A DNA stretch of 64,000 bases from DASSUW01 sp963811895 (GCA_963811895.1 CAWETE010000004.1:434001-498000), one strand, 5' to 3'. Counted from the first letter of the stretch, positions 33,399-43,098 are shown. Numbers and translations: made by a program. Notes: generated by a model not told the origin, from the letters alone.

Positions 33399-36364
33399 GC
33401 CGCGGCCTCGGCAGCACGGCAGATGCCGGGGTACGCGCAGCCGCCGGACGGCAGGCACGAGCCGGGGCACGCGCTCACGCGGCCGGCGTGGATGTCGGCC
33501 GCGGCGCGGGCGGCGATCTCGCGCGCCTCGTCGAGAGCGGCGTCGAAGGTCTCGCCGTCGACCACGTCGCCATTGACGTAGGAGCCGGGCACGTCGTCGC
33601 GCACCAGGCCGCGGGCGCGGACGTCGCGGTGCCCGACCGGCTGGTAGAGCGCGCCGACCGTCTCGAGCCCGAGCAGCTCGCGCACGGCGAGCGTGTACAG
33701 CGCGACCTGGAGACGGCGGTCGCGCGACCAGCGCGCCCCGGCGCTCACCGTGCGGCCCTTGTAGTCGCGCACCAGCGCCCGGCCGCCGGCATCGACGTCG
33801 ATCCGGTCGACGCGGCCGGTGACGCCCATCCCGACGCCCGCCAGCGGCAGCGGACCGTGCTCGTCGCGTTCGCGGCCGAAGCTCCACTCGAGCAGGCGCG
33901 GCTCCAGCGCGGGGCCGGTCTCGGCCTCGTGGCGCAGCAGCCGCCGCAGGTCGACCTCCAGCTCGCGCAGCGCGGCGCGGGCGCGCGTGCCGGTCGCGGT
34001 GGCGCGGCGGTCGGCCATCGCGGCGTCGAGCTCCTCGAGCGCCGCCGGCAGCGACGCCGGCGTCAGCCGGGCGGAGCCCTCGCGCTCGCCCAGCCGGCGC
34101 AGGACCTGCTCGAGCACGGCGTGGGCGATCGAGCCGCGGCGCATCGGCTCCGGGTCGGGCTCGGCGCGCTCCGGCCGCAGGACGCTCTCTATGAGCCAGC
34201 GCACGCCGCAGCCGGCGAAGTTCTCCAGCCCGCGCGCGGCCTCGGTGTGGCGGGCGGCGAGCAGGCCGAGCACGGGCTCGGTCAGCGGCGCCCCGAGCGG
34301 CGACGGCTCGGGCAGCTCCTCGGCCACGGCGCGGGCGCGCCGCAGCTCGTGCGGGGTGGGCGCCGCCGCCGGCGGCCAGGTGACCTCGCCGAGCAGCCGC
34401 CGCCCTCGGCGGGTCCACAGCTCGTCGGTGAAGAGCGCGCGGACGTCGTCGACGAACGCCGACGGCTGCGCCGGGTCGCCCTCCTCGTCGGACGAGCGGA
34501 AGGAGAGGAAGAGCACCTCCTCGGGGCGCGACACCGCTGCGTAGAGCAGGTAGCGCTCGCGCGCGAGGACGTCCTCGTGGCGGGCGAGCACCAGCCCGGT
34601 GGCGCGGGCCAGCGAGGCGCGCGCGGCGTCGTCGAGGAACGGCTCCGGCATCGGGTGGCGCGGGAAGGCGCCCTCCTGCAGGCCGCAGACGAAGACGGCG
34701 CGGAAGCGGCGGGCGCGGATGGCGAGCGGGTCGGCGACCAGCACCGCCCCCTCGACCGCGGGCTCGCGCACCGGCACGTCGGCGAGCGCGGCCGGCAGCT
34801 CGTGCGGCGCGCCGGCGAGCGCCGGGTCGGCCGCCGCGAGGGCGCGCAGCTCGTCGGCCGCCTTGCGCAGCGCGGCGGCCGCGCGGGCGTCGGCCGCGGC
34901 GTCGGGGCCGAGCACGGCCGCGGCGCGCCGGTGCGGCGCGGTCCAGATCGCCTCCGCCTCGGCCACCAGGGCACCGAGGAACGCCTCCGTGCCCTCGCCC
35001 GCCGCGGCGGCCAGGGCGACGAGCGCACCGTCCACCTCCGCGAGCCCGCGACGGGCGTCGCGCGCCGGTCCGTCATCCGCCTCCGCGAGCCCGCGACCGC
35101 CGGCGTCGGCGGGCGTGCGGTCGAGGCGCGCCATCGCGCGCCGCGCCTCGACCGCGGTCGTCAGCTCCGCGCGCCGGACGTGCGCCTCGAGCGCGTCGGC
35201 GGCGTCCGGATCGGCCAGGCGTCCGGGCGTCCGCAGCCAGGTCAGCACGTCGGCGGCGGTGGCGCCGGGCAGCGCGGCGCGCGCGGCGGCGAGCACGCCC
35301 GCGCCGAGCCTGGTGCGGCCGAGCGGGATCCGGCGCTCGAGGCTCACCGGCACGCCGTAGCCCTCGAGAACCTGGCCGAGCACTCCGGCCTCGGCCGCCC
35401 CGCCGCGCACGAGCACGGCGATGTCCTCGGGCAGGACGCCCGAGCCGGTCAGCTCGAGGATCTCGGCGGCCACGAGCTCCGCCTCGGCGCGCTCGCCGCC
35501 CGCCTCCAGCAGCCGCACCGCGCCGTTCGGCGGCCTGCGGCCGGCGGCCGGCTCGAACAGCCCGCGCTCGAGGTGGTGCAGGGCGTCGCGGGCGTTGGCG
35601 GCGTAGTGCTCGGAGCGATCCTCGAGCAGCTCGTGGCGCTCGGCGAGCGGCTTGAGCAGCTCGACGGTGGCGGCTCGGTCGGCGAACGCCGCGCGGCCCG
35701 GCTCGTAGGCGAGCGCGACGCACACGTCGGCGTGGCGGGCGAGCGTCTCGACGGCGTCCCGCTGGAGCGCCGTCAGGTCGTCGAACCCGTACAGGAAGAC
35801 CGGCCGCGCGCCCCAGGCGGCGGGGCGCTCGCGCAGGGCGTCGAGCGCCGCCCGCGCCAGGCCCTCGCCGTCGACGGAGCCGAGGCGCTCGAGGCGGCGA
35901 TGGTAGGCGGAGAACATGGCGGCGAGCTCGCCTGCGTGGGCGGGCGCCTCGGGCCAGTCGCGTAGCGCCTGCGCGAAGCGGGCGGGGCCGACGAGCGAGC
36001 GGCCGAGCTCCGCGAACAGCGCCCCGGCGGCGGCGGCGAATCCCGGCGCGCCGGCCGAGCGGGCCAGCACCTCGAGCCGGGTGTCGGCGACCGCCGCGCG
36101 GACCACCCGCTCGCGCGCGACCGGCCCCAGGACGCGTGAGCGGGTTCCGGTCGCCTCCGCGATCGCGCGCACGAGCCAGTTGAAGGTCAGGACCTCGGCG
36201 CCGAGCACGATGCCCTCGGCGGCCAGCTCTCGCTGATAGTGCTGGACGTCGGCCGACGTGGGAACGACGAGCACCGGGTCGCGCGGCAGGGCGGCGCGGA
36301 AGCGGTCGAGCACGGCGCCGGCCTTGGCGGCGTTGGCGGGTCCGGTGATCAGCGTCAGGGGCAT
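33395..36364 (-). CDS. AddB-type PD-(D/E)XK nuclease subunit
   Basis: The product of about 989 residues begins MPLTLITGPANAAKAGAVLD, where a Walker A would sit but lacks the GK pair, so this subunit is probably not an active ATPase. The middle is helicase-like and inactive (LVLARHEDVLARERYLLYAA; LFLSFRSSDEEG). The C-terminus holds a RecB-family nuclease (LVRDYKGR) and four cysteines consistent with an AddB-like iron-sulfur cluster (GCGVRW ... CPGSCLPSGGCAYPGIC). The gene lies upstream of and overlaps its AddA-like partner. A GAACATATGTCC palindrome 44 bp before the start suggests SOS control. An upstream ATG at 36439 is less likely. Confidence 0.88.
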   Translation of the reverse strand: MPLTLITGPANAAKAGAVLDRFRAALPRDPVLVVPTSADVQHYQRELAAEGIVLGAEVLTFNWLVRAIAEATGTRSRVLGPVARERVVRAAVADTRLEVLARSAGAPGFAAAAGALFAELGRSLVGPARFAQALRDWPEAPAHAGELAAMFSAYHRRLERLGSVDGEGLARAALDALRERPAAWGARPVFLYGFDDLTALQRDAVETLARHADVCVALAYEPGRAAFADRAATVELLKPLAERHELLEDRSEHYAANARDALHHLERGLFEPAAGRRPPNGAVRLLEAGGERAEAELVAAEILELTGSGVLPEDIAVLVRGGAAEAGVLGQVLEGYGVPVSLERRIPLGRTRLGAGVLAAARAALPGATAADVLTWLRTPGRLADPDAADALEAHVRRAELTTAVEARRAMARLDRTPADAGGRGLAEADDGPARDARRGLAEVDGALVALAAAAGEGTEAFLGALVAEAEAIWTAPHRRAAAVLGPDAAADARAAAALRKAADELRALAAADPALAGAPHELPAALADVPVREPAVEGAVLVADPLAIRARRFRAVFVCGLQEGAFPRHPMPEPFLDDAARASLARATGLVLARHEDVLARERYLLYAAVSRPEEVLFLSFRSSDEEGDPAQPSAFVDDVRALFTDELWTRRGRRLLGEVTWPPAAAPTPHELRRARAVAEELPEPSPLGAPLTEPVLGLLAARHTEAARGLENFAGCGVRWLIESVLRPERAEPDPEPMRRGSIAHAVLEQVLRRLGEREGSARLTPASLPAALEELDAAMADRRATATGTRARAALRELEVDLRRLLRHEAETGPALEPRLLEWSFGRERDEHGPLPLAGVGMGVTGRVDRIDVDAGGRALVRDYKGRTVSAGARWSRDRRLQVALYTLAVRELLGLETVGALYQPVGHRDVRARGLVRDDVPGSYVNGDVVDGETFDAALDEAREIAARAAADIHAGRVSACPGSCLPSGGCAYPGICRAAEAAA

Positions 36365-36407
36365 CGCGGACCCCACAGGGTCGCGCGATGAGCGGACGGT
36401 GACATCT

Positions 36408-36419
36408 GGACATATGTTC
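36408..36419 (-). promoter_or_regulatory. Candidate LexA (SOS) box upstream of the AddB-like gene
   Basis: The minus strand reads GAACATATGTCC, one base from the Gram-positive/actinobacterial LexA operator GAAC-N4-GTTC. It lies 44 bp upstream of the AddB-like ATG, in the gap between that gene and the divergent small gene at 36498. Confidence 0.45.
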
Positions 36420-36497
36420 AGCAGCCGTTTGTGACTCAAGTTGCGAGGCTGGCTGCCGTTACTCGGACTGCGAGTCGAGCCACGGGAGAGCTCCGAG

Positions 36498-36794
36498 ATG
36501 CCGCACCTTCACCTACCGATCGACCACACGGACGCCGACCTGGTCCTGGCCGCCAACCTGGCCGAGATCGTCGGAAGCGAGGACCTGTACGTCGCATGGA
36601 CCCATGAGAGCGGTCCGGGCGCCATTCCGGAGGTCGAGGCGGTGATGCGCGAGCAGGGTGCCGCTGTCGGATTCTTCGGCGCCGTCAGCGCCGGCTTCGT
36701 CGCCTTCTGGCGCGCGCTGCTCGGCAAGCCGTCGCCCGCCGCCGTGCGCGAGGACTCGCCTCCCCCGCCGGTCGCGCGTCCGTACGCTGACTAG
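36498..36794 (+). CDS. Small conserved-looking protein of unknown function
   Basis: This is a 98-residue product starting at ATG 36498, preceded by GGGAGAG. It reads MPHLHLPIDHTDADLVLAANL with a mixed alpha/beta pattern and a hydrophobic stretch near residue 65 (VGFFGAVSAGFVAFWRALLG). The end is Pro-rich. I recognise no domain. Its stop and the stop of the convergent topoisomerase gene share one CTAG. It is divergent from the AddB-like gene and could share its regulatory region. Confidence 0.6.
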   Translation: MPHLHLPIDHTDADLVLAANLAEIVGSEDLYVAWTHESGPGAIPEVEAVMREQGAAVGFFGAVSAGFVAFWRALLGKPSPAAVREDSPPPPVARPYAD

Positions 36795-39034
36795 GCTGCC
36801 TGCGCGGCCTCGTCCTCGCCCTGCGGCTGCTCCTCGGCCTGCGGCTGCTCCTCGCCCTCGGGCGGCTTCGCGCCCTCACGCGCCCACGGCTCGTCGAACT
36901 CGACGCGCCACTTGCCGTCCTCGGTCTGCATCAGCGCCAGCTTCGCCCGGAAGGAGCGGCCTGAGCGGCCCTTGAAGCCCGTCACGGCCTTCTCGGTGCG
37001 CCCGGTCGAGATCAGCTCGCGCGCGACGGTGACCGGCAGCGTCTTGCCGGCCTTGGACTTCCAGATCACGAACCCGCAGCCCGGATCCTCGCGCGACCAG
37101 CAGGAGAAGCCCTTGCGGTTCTCGACGATGTCGTGGCCACAGACCGGGCACGGCCCGAGGTTGGCGCGCGGGATGCGCACCTCCTTGAGCTTCGCGTCGA
37201 GCTCGCCGACGGTCTCGCGGGCGAACTCGGCGATGTCGCTCATGAAGCGCTCGCGCGACTCCTCGCCCTCCTCGATCCGCCCGAGCCGGTGCTCCCAGTC
37301 GCCGGTCATGGACGGCGAGGTCAGCGCGTGCTCGCCGAGGAACTTGATGACGTTGGTGCCCTTCTCGGTGGCCACCAGCGCACGGCCCTCGCGCTCGACG
37401 TAGCCGACGTCGATCAGCCGCTCGATGATCGCCGCGCGCGTGGCGGGAGTGCCGATGCCGGAGTCCTTCATAGCCTCGCGCAGCTCGTCGTCGTCGACGA
37501 GCTTGCCCGCCGTCTCCATCGCGCCGAGCAGCGACGCGTCGGAGTAGCGCCGCGGCGGCTTGGTGACCTTCTCGAGCGACTCGATCTCCAGGGTCCGCAC
37601 CGGCTCGCCCTGGTCGAGCTTGGGCAGCTGCTGATCGCCGCCGTCGTCGTCCTCGTCGGGAGTGGCGCCCTCCGAGGTCCCCTCGCCGTAGACGCCGCGC
37701 CAGCCCGGCACCACGAGCACGCGGCCGCGGGTGCGGAACACGTGCTCGGCGACCGTCGTCTCCAGCCGCGTGTTCTCGAACACCGCGTCCGGGTGGAAGA
37801 CGGCGAGGAAGCGGCGGGCGACCATGTCGTACACGCGCTTGTCGTCGTCGCTCATCTTGTCGACGGGGTGGTTCTCGGCGTTGGTGGGGATGATCGCGTG
37901 GTGGTCGGTGACCTTGGCGTCGTTGACCACGCGGCCGAGCGGCAGGACGTCGAGCCCCGTCACGTACTCGGCGGCGCGGGCGTACTCGCGCCGGCGGCCC
38001 ACCAGAGCGGCCGTCGGCTTGAGCTCGCCGACCATGTCGCCCGGCAGGAAGCGCGAGTTCGTGCGCGGATAGGTGAGCGCCTTGTGCTCCTCGTAGAGGC
38101 GCTGCGCGGCGGCCAGCGTGCGGCGCGCCGAGAAGCCGTAGCGCGTGTTGGCCTCGCGCTGGAGCGAGGTGAGGTCGTAGAGGAGCGGCGCGCGCTCCTT
38201 CTTGGTCGTCGTCTCGAGCTTGGTGATCTCGCCCGACTGGCCCTGGACGGCGGCGACGATCGCCTCGGCCTCGGCCGCGGTCTTCATCCGCGGCTCGGAG
38301 CCGGCGTGGTAGCGGCCGTGGTAGCGCCGGCCGCTCTCGCCGCCGGTCGGCTCGAAGGTGGCGTCGACCAGCCAGTACGGCTCGGGCACGAAGGCGCGGA
38401 TCTCCTCCTCGCGGCGGGCGAGGATGGCCAGCGTGGGCGTCTGCACGCGGCCGAGCGAGACGGCGCCGTCGAACGAGGAGCGCAGCCGGATCGTGGCCGC
38501 GCGGGTCGAGTTCATGCCGACGATCCAGTCCGCCTCCGAGCGCGAGCGGGCGGCCTGCTCGAGCCGGGCGAGCTCCTCGGACGGCCGCAGCGTCCCGAAC
38601 GCGTCCTTGATCGCCGCCGACGTCATCGACGACAGCCACAGCCGCTGGACCGGCTTGCGCGCCTTCGCCTTCTCGAAGGTCCAGGCGAAGATCAGCTCGC
38701 CCTCGCGGCCGGCGTCGCACGCGTTGATGACGATGTCGACGTCGTCGCGCCGCAGCTGCTTGGAGATCACGTTGAACTGCTTCTTCGACCGCTCGTCGCG
38801 AACGACGAGCTTGAACTCGTCGGGCACGATCGGCAGGTCGGCCATGCGCCACTTCTTGAACTTGGGGTCGTACTCGTCCGGCTCAGCGAGCTGGACGAGA
38901 TGCCCGACCGCCCACGTGACGACGTGCGACTCGGACTCCAGATAGCCCTCGTGCTTCTGGAACGCGCCCGGCAGCGCCCGCGTCAGATCGCGGCCGACGG
39001 ACGGCTTCTCGGCGATGACCAATGTCTTGCCCAC
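36791..39034 (-). CDS. topB: DNA topoisomerase III (type IA)
   Basis: This 747-residue type IA topoisomerase starts at GTG (GKTLVIAEKPSVGRDLTRAL). The TOPRIM metal-binding residues are in INACDAGREGEL, and the catalytic Tyr is in ALTYPRTNSRFLP at about residue 325. After the core there is a zinc-ribbon-like CPVCGHDI ... CGF segment and a repetitive EEQPQAEEQPQGEDE tail. The enzyme decatenates or relaxes DNA through single-strand passage. The AKPS start and compact size fit topo III better than TopA. Confidence 0.93.
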   Translation of the reverse strand: MGKTLVIAEKPSVGRDLTRALPGAFQKHEGYLESESHVVTWAVGHLVQLAEPDEYDPKFKKWRMADLPIVPDEFKLVVRDERSKKQFNVISKQLRRDDVDIVINACDAGREGELIFAWTFEKAKARKPVQRLWLSSMTSAAIKDAFGTLRPSEELARLEQAARSRSEADWIVGMNSTRAATIRLRSSFDGAVSLGRVQTPTLAILARREEEIRAFVPEPYWLVDATFEPTGGESGRRYHGRYHAGSEPRMKTAAEAEAIVAAVQGQSGEITKLETTTKKERAPLLYDLTSLQREANTRYGFSARRTLAAAQRLYEEHKALTYPRTNSRFLPGDMVGELKPTAALVGRRREYARAAEYVTGLDVLPLGRVVNDAKVTDHHAIIPTNAENHPVDKMSDDDKRVYDMVARRFLAVFHPDAVFENTRLETTVAEHVFRTRGRVLVVPGWRGVYGEGTSEGATPDEDDDGGDQQLPKLDQGEPVRTLEIESLEKVTKPPRRYSDASLLGAMETAGKLVDDDELREAMKDSGIGTPATRAAIIERLIDVGYVEREGRALVATEKGTNVIKFLGEHALTSPSMTGDWEHRLGRIEEGEESRERFMSDIAEFARETVGELDAKLKEVRIPRANLGPCPVCGHDIVENRKGFSCWSREDPGCGFVIWKSKAGKTLPVTVARELISTGRTEKAVTGFKGRSGRSFRAKLALMQTEDGKWRVEFDEPWAREGAKPPEGEEQPQAEEQPQGEDEAAQAA

Positions 39035-39051
39035 AGTCGCCGCAGGGTAGC

Positions 39052-40191
39052 TCAGCCGCCACAAGGCCCGGTGTCGACCGCGCCGCTGTCGGCCGCCAGC
39101 GCGTCGCGCACGATCGCGTTCGGCACGCCGTAGCCGCCGCGCGGGCCGCCGACCGTGGCCGCGAAGATCGTCGTCACCACGCGGCCCGCGCCGTCGACCA
39201 TCGGCCCGCCCGAGTTGCCGGAGCGGACGGCGCCGCGCAGGGAGACGATCTCGCGCCGCACCGGTCCGCGGCCGTAGGCGTCCTGGCTGACCACCTCGCG
39301 CGTCTCGCCGAGCCGGCCGGGCCGCACGTCGTAGGGGCCGTTGAGCGGGAAGCCGAGGACCGCCGCCGAGGTGCCCGACTTCGCCTCGCGGGCCACCTCG
39401 AGCGCCGGCGCCTCGAGGCCGTCGACCCGCAGCACGGCGAGGTCGTTGCGCGGGTCGAAGTGGATCGCCTGGGCGGGCAGGCCCGGCTCCACGCCGCGCC
39501 GCAGCACGCGCGTGTCGTCCTGGCCGGCGACCACGTGGGCGTTGGTGACGACCACGCCCGGAGCGGCCACCCAGCCGGAGCCCTCGACGCCGACGCCGCA
39601 CGCGGTGCCGAGGATCTTGACCACGCTGTCGCGCGCCGCGGCCACCTCGGGGTCGCGCGCGATCGCCGCCCGCGGCGGCGGCACGCGCGCCTCGGGTCCG
39701 TCGATCCGCGGGAACGGGTCGAGCGCGCGCAGCGTGTTGAGCAGCGGGCCGGTGGGAGGCAGCACCGCGTTGAGCTGGCGCAGGATCGTCGAGCGCTGCA
39801 CGTCGCGCCGGATGTCGGGCCCCGCCTGCAGCGCCACGGCGCCCAGGACCCAGGCGATCAGCAGCCCGACGCACGCGGTCAGCACCGCGCCCAGCACCCC
39901 GTCGACCGCCGCGAAGGCCGGCGAGGAGAACCTGCCGCGCAGTCGCGCGCCCACCCCCTCGAAGCTCGCTGCGAGCACGCCGCCGGCCACCAGCGCACCG
40001 ATCAGCGCGAAGGCCGGCGCCCACTGCGACTCGCGGCCGCCCTCCAGCACCAGCGGCGCCACGCGCGTGCCCAGCCAGGCACCGGCCGCGAAGCCGGCGA
40101 GCGCCAAGATCCCTGCGAGGAAGCCCTGGGCCCAGCCGAAGAGGGCCAGCAGCACGACCGCGCCGAGGATGACCCAGTCGATGCCGGTCAT
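39052..40191 (-). CDS. MarP-like CvpA-trypsin membrane serine protease
   Basis: This 379-residue protein has four N-terminal membrane helices of the CvpA type (first helix about 5-30), then an extracytoplasmic trypsin-like protease with the triad H in VTNAHVVAG, D in RNDLAVLRV and S in SGNSGGPMV. Cysteines near LGTACGVG and at the extreme C-terminus (GPCGG) could form the disulfide known to regulate MarP. Mycobacterial MarP protects against acid and oxidative stress by cleaving wall hydrolases. The gene ends 17 bp after the topB start on the same strand. Confidence 0.93.
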   Translation of the reverse strand: MTGIDWVILGAVVLLALFGWAQGFLAGILALAGFAAGAWLGTRVAPLVLEGGRESQWAPAFALIGALVAGGVLAASFEGVGARLRGRFSSPAFAAVDGVLGAVLTACVGLLIAWVLGAVALQAGPDIRRDVQRSTILRQLNAVLPPTGPLLNTLRALDPFPRIDGPEARVPPPRAAIARDPEVAAARDSVVKILGTACGVGVEGSGWVAAPGVVVTNAHVVAGQDDTRVLRRGVEPGLPAQAIHFDPRNDLAVLRVDGLEAPALEVAREAKSGTSAAVLGFPLNGPYDVRPGRLGETREVVSQDAYGRGPVRREIVSLRGAVRSGNSGGPMVDGAGRVVTTIFAATVGGPRGGYGVPNAIVRDALAADSGAVDTGPCGG

Positions 40192-40275
40192 GCCCCGGCG
40201 GTGGTCTTGGATGCGACCATCAGTGCGAGCGTACCCACCGGATCCGTTGGCCCTCGTACCCTTGAACGGCGCTCC

Positions 40276-41991
40276 ATGGCCGTGACCCGCCCCACGTCGT
40301 CGCCCCCACGGTCAAGGCGTCTGCGTCGCCTCCTGCCGCTGCTCGTGCTCGCGGTCGGGGCGTTCGCCGGCGGCTTGATCGTCGGCGCACGCCACGAGCC
40401 GACCGAGCGCCGGCTCGCCAACCGCTTCGCGCAGGCCTGGGAGCGCGAGCAGTACGCGGACATGTACGCGATGATCACCACCCGCGCCCAGGCCGAGACG
40501 TCGCTGCGCGCCTTCGCGCGCGCGTACCGCCGGGCCGCGACGACGGCGACGCTCAGCCGCGTGACCGCCGGCCGCGCGCGAGACCCGGTCGACGACACGG
40601 TGGAGGTGCCGATCACGGCGAGCACGCGGATGTTCGGCGAGGTCGACGCGGCGGTCACGCTGCCGCTCGGTGAGGGCCTCGGGGGCGAGCCGGCGATCGA
40701 GTGGGCGCCGCATCTGGTGTTCCCGGGCGTCCGCCGCGGCGAGGAGCTGACCCGCGAGACCTACCTGCCCTCGCGGGGGACGATCCGCGCCCGCGACGGC
40801 TCGCGCATGGCCTACGGCGAGGACCGGCTGTCCGACCTCGACCCCGAGGCGTCCGAGATCGCCGGCCGCGTCGGCCCCGTGCCGCCCGAGCTCGCCGCCG
40901 AGCTGGCGGAGCGCGGCGTGCCCGCGGACGCCCCGGTCGGCATCAGCGGGCTCGAGCGCGAGTTCGACGTCCAGCTGGCCGGCACGCCCGGCGGCCAGCT
41001 GCTGGCCGGCACGCGGGTGCTGGCGAACGTCGCGGCGGAACGGGGCGAGAGCGTCCGCTCCACGATCGACCCCGACATCCAGCGCGCCGCGGTGCGGGCG
41101 CTGGCCGGCCGCTACGGCGGGATCGCCGCGGTCCGTCCCCGCACCGGCGAGGTGCTCGCGCTGGCCGGCGTCGCCTTCTCCGCCCCCCAGCCGCCGGGCT
41201 CGGTGTTCAAGATCGTCACGCTGACGGCGGCGCTCGAGGCGCGGACGGTCCGCCGCAACGAGAGCTTCCCGGTCCAGACGGCGGCCACGCTCGAGGGGGT
41301 CGAGCTGGAGAACGCCAACGGCGAGTCGTGCGGCGGGTCGCTGATCAACTCCTTCGCGCACTCGTGCAACTCGGTGTTCGCGCCGATGGGCGCCGAGCTG
41401 GGATCCGAGAAGCTGGTCGCGGCCGCCGAGCGCTTCGGGTTCAACGAGGACCCGGGGCTCGCCGGCGCCGCCCGGTCGACGATCCCCGCGGCGTCCGAGA
41501 TCGGCGACGACCTGGCCGTCGGCTCGACGGCGATCGGCCAGGGCAAGGTCCTCACCACGCCGCTGCAGATGGCGCTGATCGCCGCGGCGATCGGGGAGGA
41601 CGGCAAGCGCATGCACCCGACGCTGCGCCGCGGCGAGCAGACCGAGGCGTCACAGGCGACGCGGGCCGGCGTCGCTCGCTTCGTCGACCGCGCCATGCGC
41701 GCGGTGGTGACGAGCGGCACGGGGGTCGGCGCCCGCCTCCCCGGCGTGGTGGTGGCGGGCAAGACCGGCACTGCGGAGCTGCGCTCGACGGTCAGCGAGG
41801 ATCCCGCCCCGGTCGAGCCCGGCGAGCCGCCGCCCGGGGACGACCCGACCGACACCGACGCCTGGTTCGCCGCCTACGCGCCGGCGGGCAATCCGCGCAT
41901 CGCGGTCGCCGTCCTGCTGATCGCCCAGGGGGCGGGAGGCGAGGTCGCGGCCCCGGCGGCCGCGCAGGTCATCGACGCCGCGGTCGGCTAG
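40276..41991 (+). CDS. Class B penicillin-binding protein (PBP2/FtsI-like transpeptidase)
   Basis: This 571-residue bitopic protein has an N-terminal membrane helix (LLPLLVLAVGAFAGGLIVG), an NTF2-like MecA_N domain (about 45-150), a dimerisation segment and a transpeptidase domain with SVFK (catalytic Ser), SCN and KTG (GKTGTAE) motifs. Such enzymes cross-link peptidoglycan. The NTF2-like domain is shared with Staphylococcus PBP2a and mycobacterial PBPA relatives, but gives no proof of beta-lactam resistance. The stop codon shares a CTAG with the convergent lipoprotein gene. Confidence 0.93.
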   Translation: MAVTRPTSSPPRSRRLRRLLPLLVLAVGAFAGGLIVGARHEPTERRLANRFAQAWEREQYADMYAMITTRAQAETSLRAFARAYRRAATTATLSRVTAGRARDPVDDTVEVPITASTRMFGEVDAAVTLPLGEGLGGEPAIEWAPHLVFPGVRRGEELTRETYLPSRGTIRARDGSRMAYGEDRLSDLDPEASEIAGRVGPVPPELAAELAERGVPADAPVGISGLEREFDVQLAGTPGGQLLAGTRVLANVAAERGESVRSTIDPDIQRAAVRALAGRYGGIAAVRPRTGEVLALAGVAFSAPQPPGSVFKIVTLTAALEARTVRRNESFPVQTAATLEGVELENANGESCGGSLINSFAHSCNSVFAPMGAELGSEKLVAAAERFGFNEDPGLAGAARSTIPAASEIGDDLAVGSTAIGQGKVLTTPLQMALIAAAIGEDGKRMHPTLRRGEQTEASQATRAGVARFVDRAMRAVVTSGTGVGARLPGVVVAGKTGTAELRSTVSEDPAPVEPGEPPPGDDPTDTDAWFAAYAPAGNPRIAVAVLLIAQGAGGEVAAPAAAQVIDAAVG

Positions 41992-42557
41992 ACGTCGATG
42001 TCGTAGACGCCTTCCTGACCGTCGCCGCCGTTGCCGAACCTCAGCTCCAGCGGGCGGTTCTGGAAGGACTCGTTGCGGATCTTGAACAGCAGCAGCGACC
42101 CCTGGATCGGCCCCTGGCCGGCGGCCGAGCTGGCCAGCGGGATCACCGTCTTGGGCGGCACGTCGACCGGCTCGAACGCGAACGGGTTGATCTCCGTGTC
42201 GAGCGCGATCGGGCGGTAGATGTTCTCCTGCGTGTCGTGGATCGCCCACTCGCTGGCGGCCGGCCGCGTCTCGTCCTCGGAGACGTTCTCGACGCGGATC
42301 CAGACGCCGAAGTAGATCTCGTCCTCGGTCGGGGCGGGCGAGTTCTCGGGCAGCCCGACGAAGTACTCGCTGTCCTCGACGTCGTTCGGGTTCATGTACC
42401 GCGACATCTCGATCTGGTACTTCAGCCCGTTGACGTCGAGGTAGAGGCCCTCGGTGTCGGCGACCTGGGCCGGGCCTTCCACCTCCTCGCTGCCGCAGCC
42501 CGCCGCGACGACGGCGACGAGCGCGGTGGCCAGGGCGATGCGGAGCAGGCGCGCCAT
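41988..42557 (-). CDS. Secreted lipoprotein of unknown function
   Basis: This 189-residue protein has a lipoprotein signal (LLRIALATALVAVVAAGCGS, lipid-attachment Cys at about 21). The mature part is a beta-rich DUF4352-like domain (YFGVWIRVENVSEDE, LLLFKIRNESFQNRPLEL), a fold common in secreted actinobacterial lipoproteins. Lgt at 49864 would modify the Cys. Binding or envelope function is not clear. Confidence 0.8.
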   Translation of the reverse strand: MARLLRIALATALVAVVAAGCGSEEVEGPAQVADTEGLYLDVNGLKYQIEMSRYMNPNDVEDSEYFVGLPENSPAPTEDEIYFGVWIRVENVSEDETRPAASEWAIHDTQENIYRPIALDTEINPFAFEPVDVPPKTVIPLASSAAGQGPIQGSLLLFKIRNESFQNRPLELRFGNGGDGQEGVYDIDV

Positions 42558-42568
42558 CGGGCCGGAGT

Positions 42569-43066
42569 CTAGACGCCGCCCACCGTCGCGCGCGCCCCAC
42601 GATCCTCGTTCTCCTCGAGGATCGATTGGAGGCGGCTCATCGCCTTGCCGGCCTTGCGCTTGAACCAGCGGCGCTGGCCGCTGAGCGCCTCGACCAGCCG
42701 GTCGGTCGGCATGGCGGGCTCCGACTCGATCATGTACTCGACCTCGGTCCCGCCGCCGGGGGCGTGGTCGAGCGTCCAGATCGCCGTGGTGCGGATCCGG
42801 TTGAACTTGCCGCCGCGGCCGACGGCGACGATCCGGTGCGGCGGCTCGACCACCGAGAACGTCATGTCCGACCACGAGAAGCGCTGGAACGGGGCGCGCA
42901 CCCTGAAGCGCGCGCCGGCCCCGCGACCCACGGAGTCGAGCCGCGTGAGCCGGAACTGCTCGACGTAGTGGTCGCTGAACTCCGCGTGGTTCGCGATGTC
43001 CGACAGATACGCGAACACCTCTTCGCGCGGGCGGCCGATATTGACGCTGACGGTCACGGGGTCCAC
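42569..43066 (-). CDS. SRPBCC-family protein
   Basis: This 165-residue protein starts at GTG with VDPVTVSVNIGRPREEVFAYLSDI, the classic first strand and helix of SRPBCC/START proteins. FAYLSDIANHAEFSDHYVEQ and the later WTLDHAPGGGTEVEYM fit the polyketide-cyclase-like group. A 30-residue basic tail follows (RRWFKRKAGKAMSRLQ). It lies just upstream of the lipoprotein gene on the same strand (11 bp). The ligand is unknown. Confidence 0.85.
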   Translation of the reverse strand: MDPVTVSVNIGRPREEVFAYLSDIANHAEFSDHYVEQFRLTRLDSVGRGAGARFRVRAPFQRFSWSDMTFSVVEPPHRIVAVGRGGKFNRIRTTAIWTLDHAPGGGTEVEYMIESEPAMPTDRLVEALSGQRRWFKRKAGKAMSRLQSILEENEDRGARATVGGV

Positions 43067-43098
43067 GGCGGCCGGAAGTCTAGACCGCGCGGACCGAT

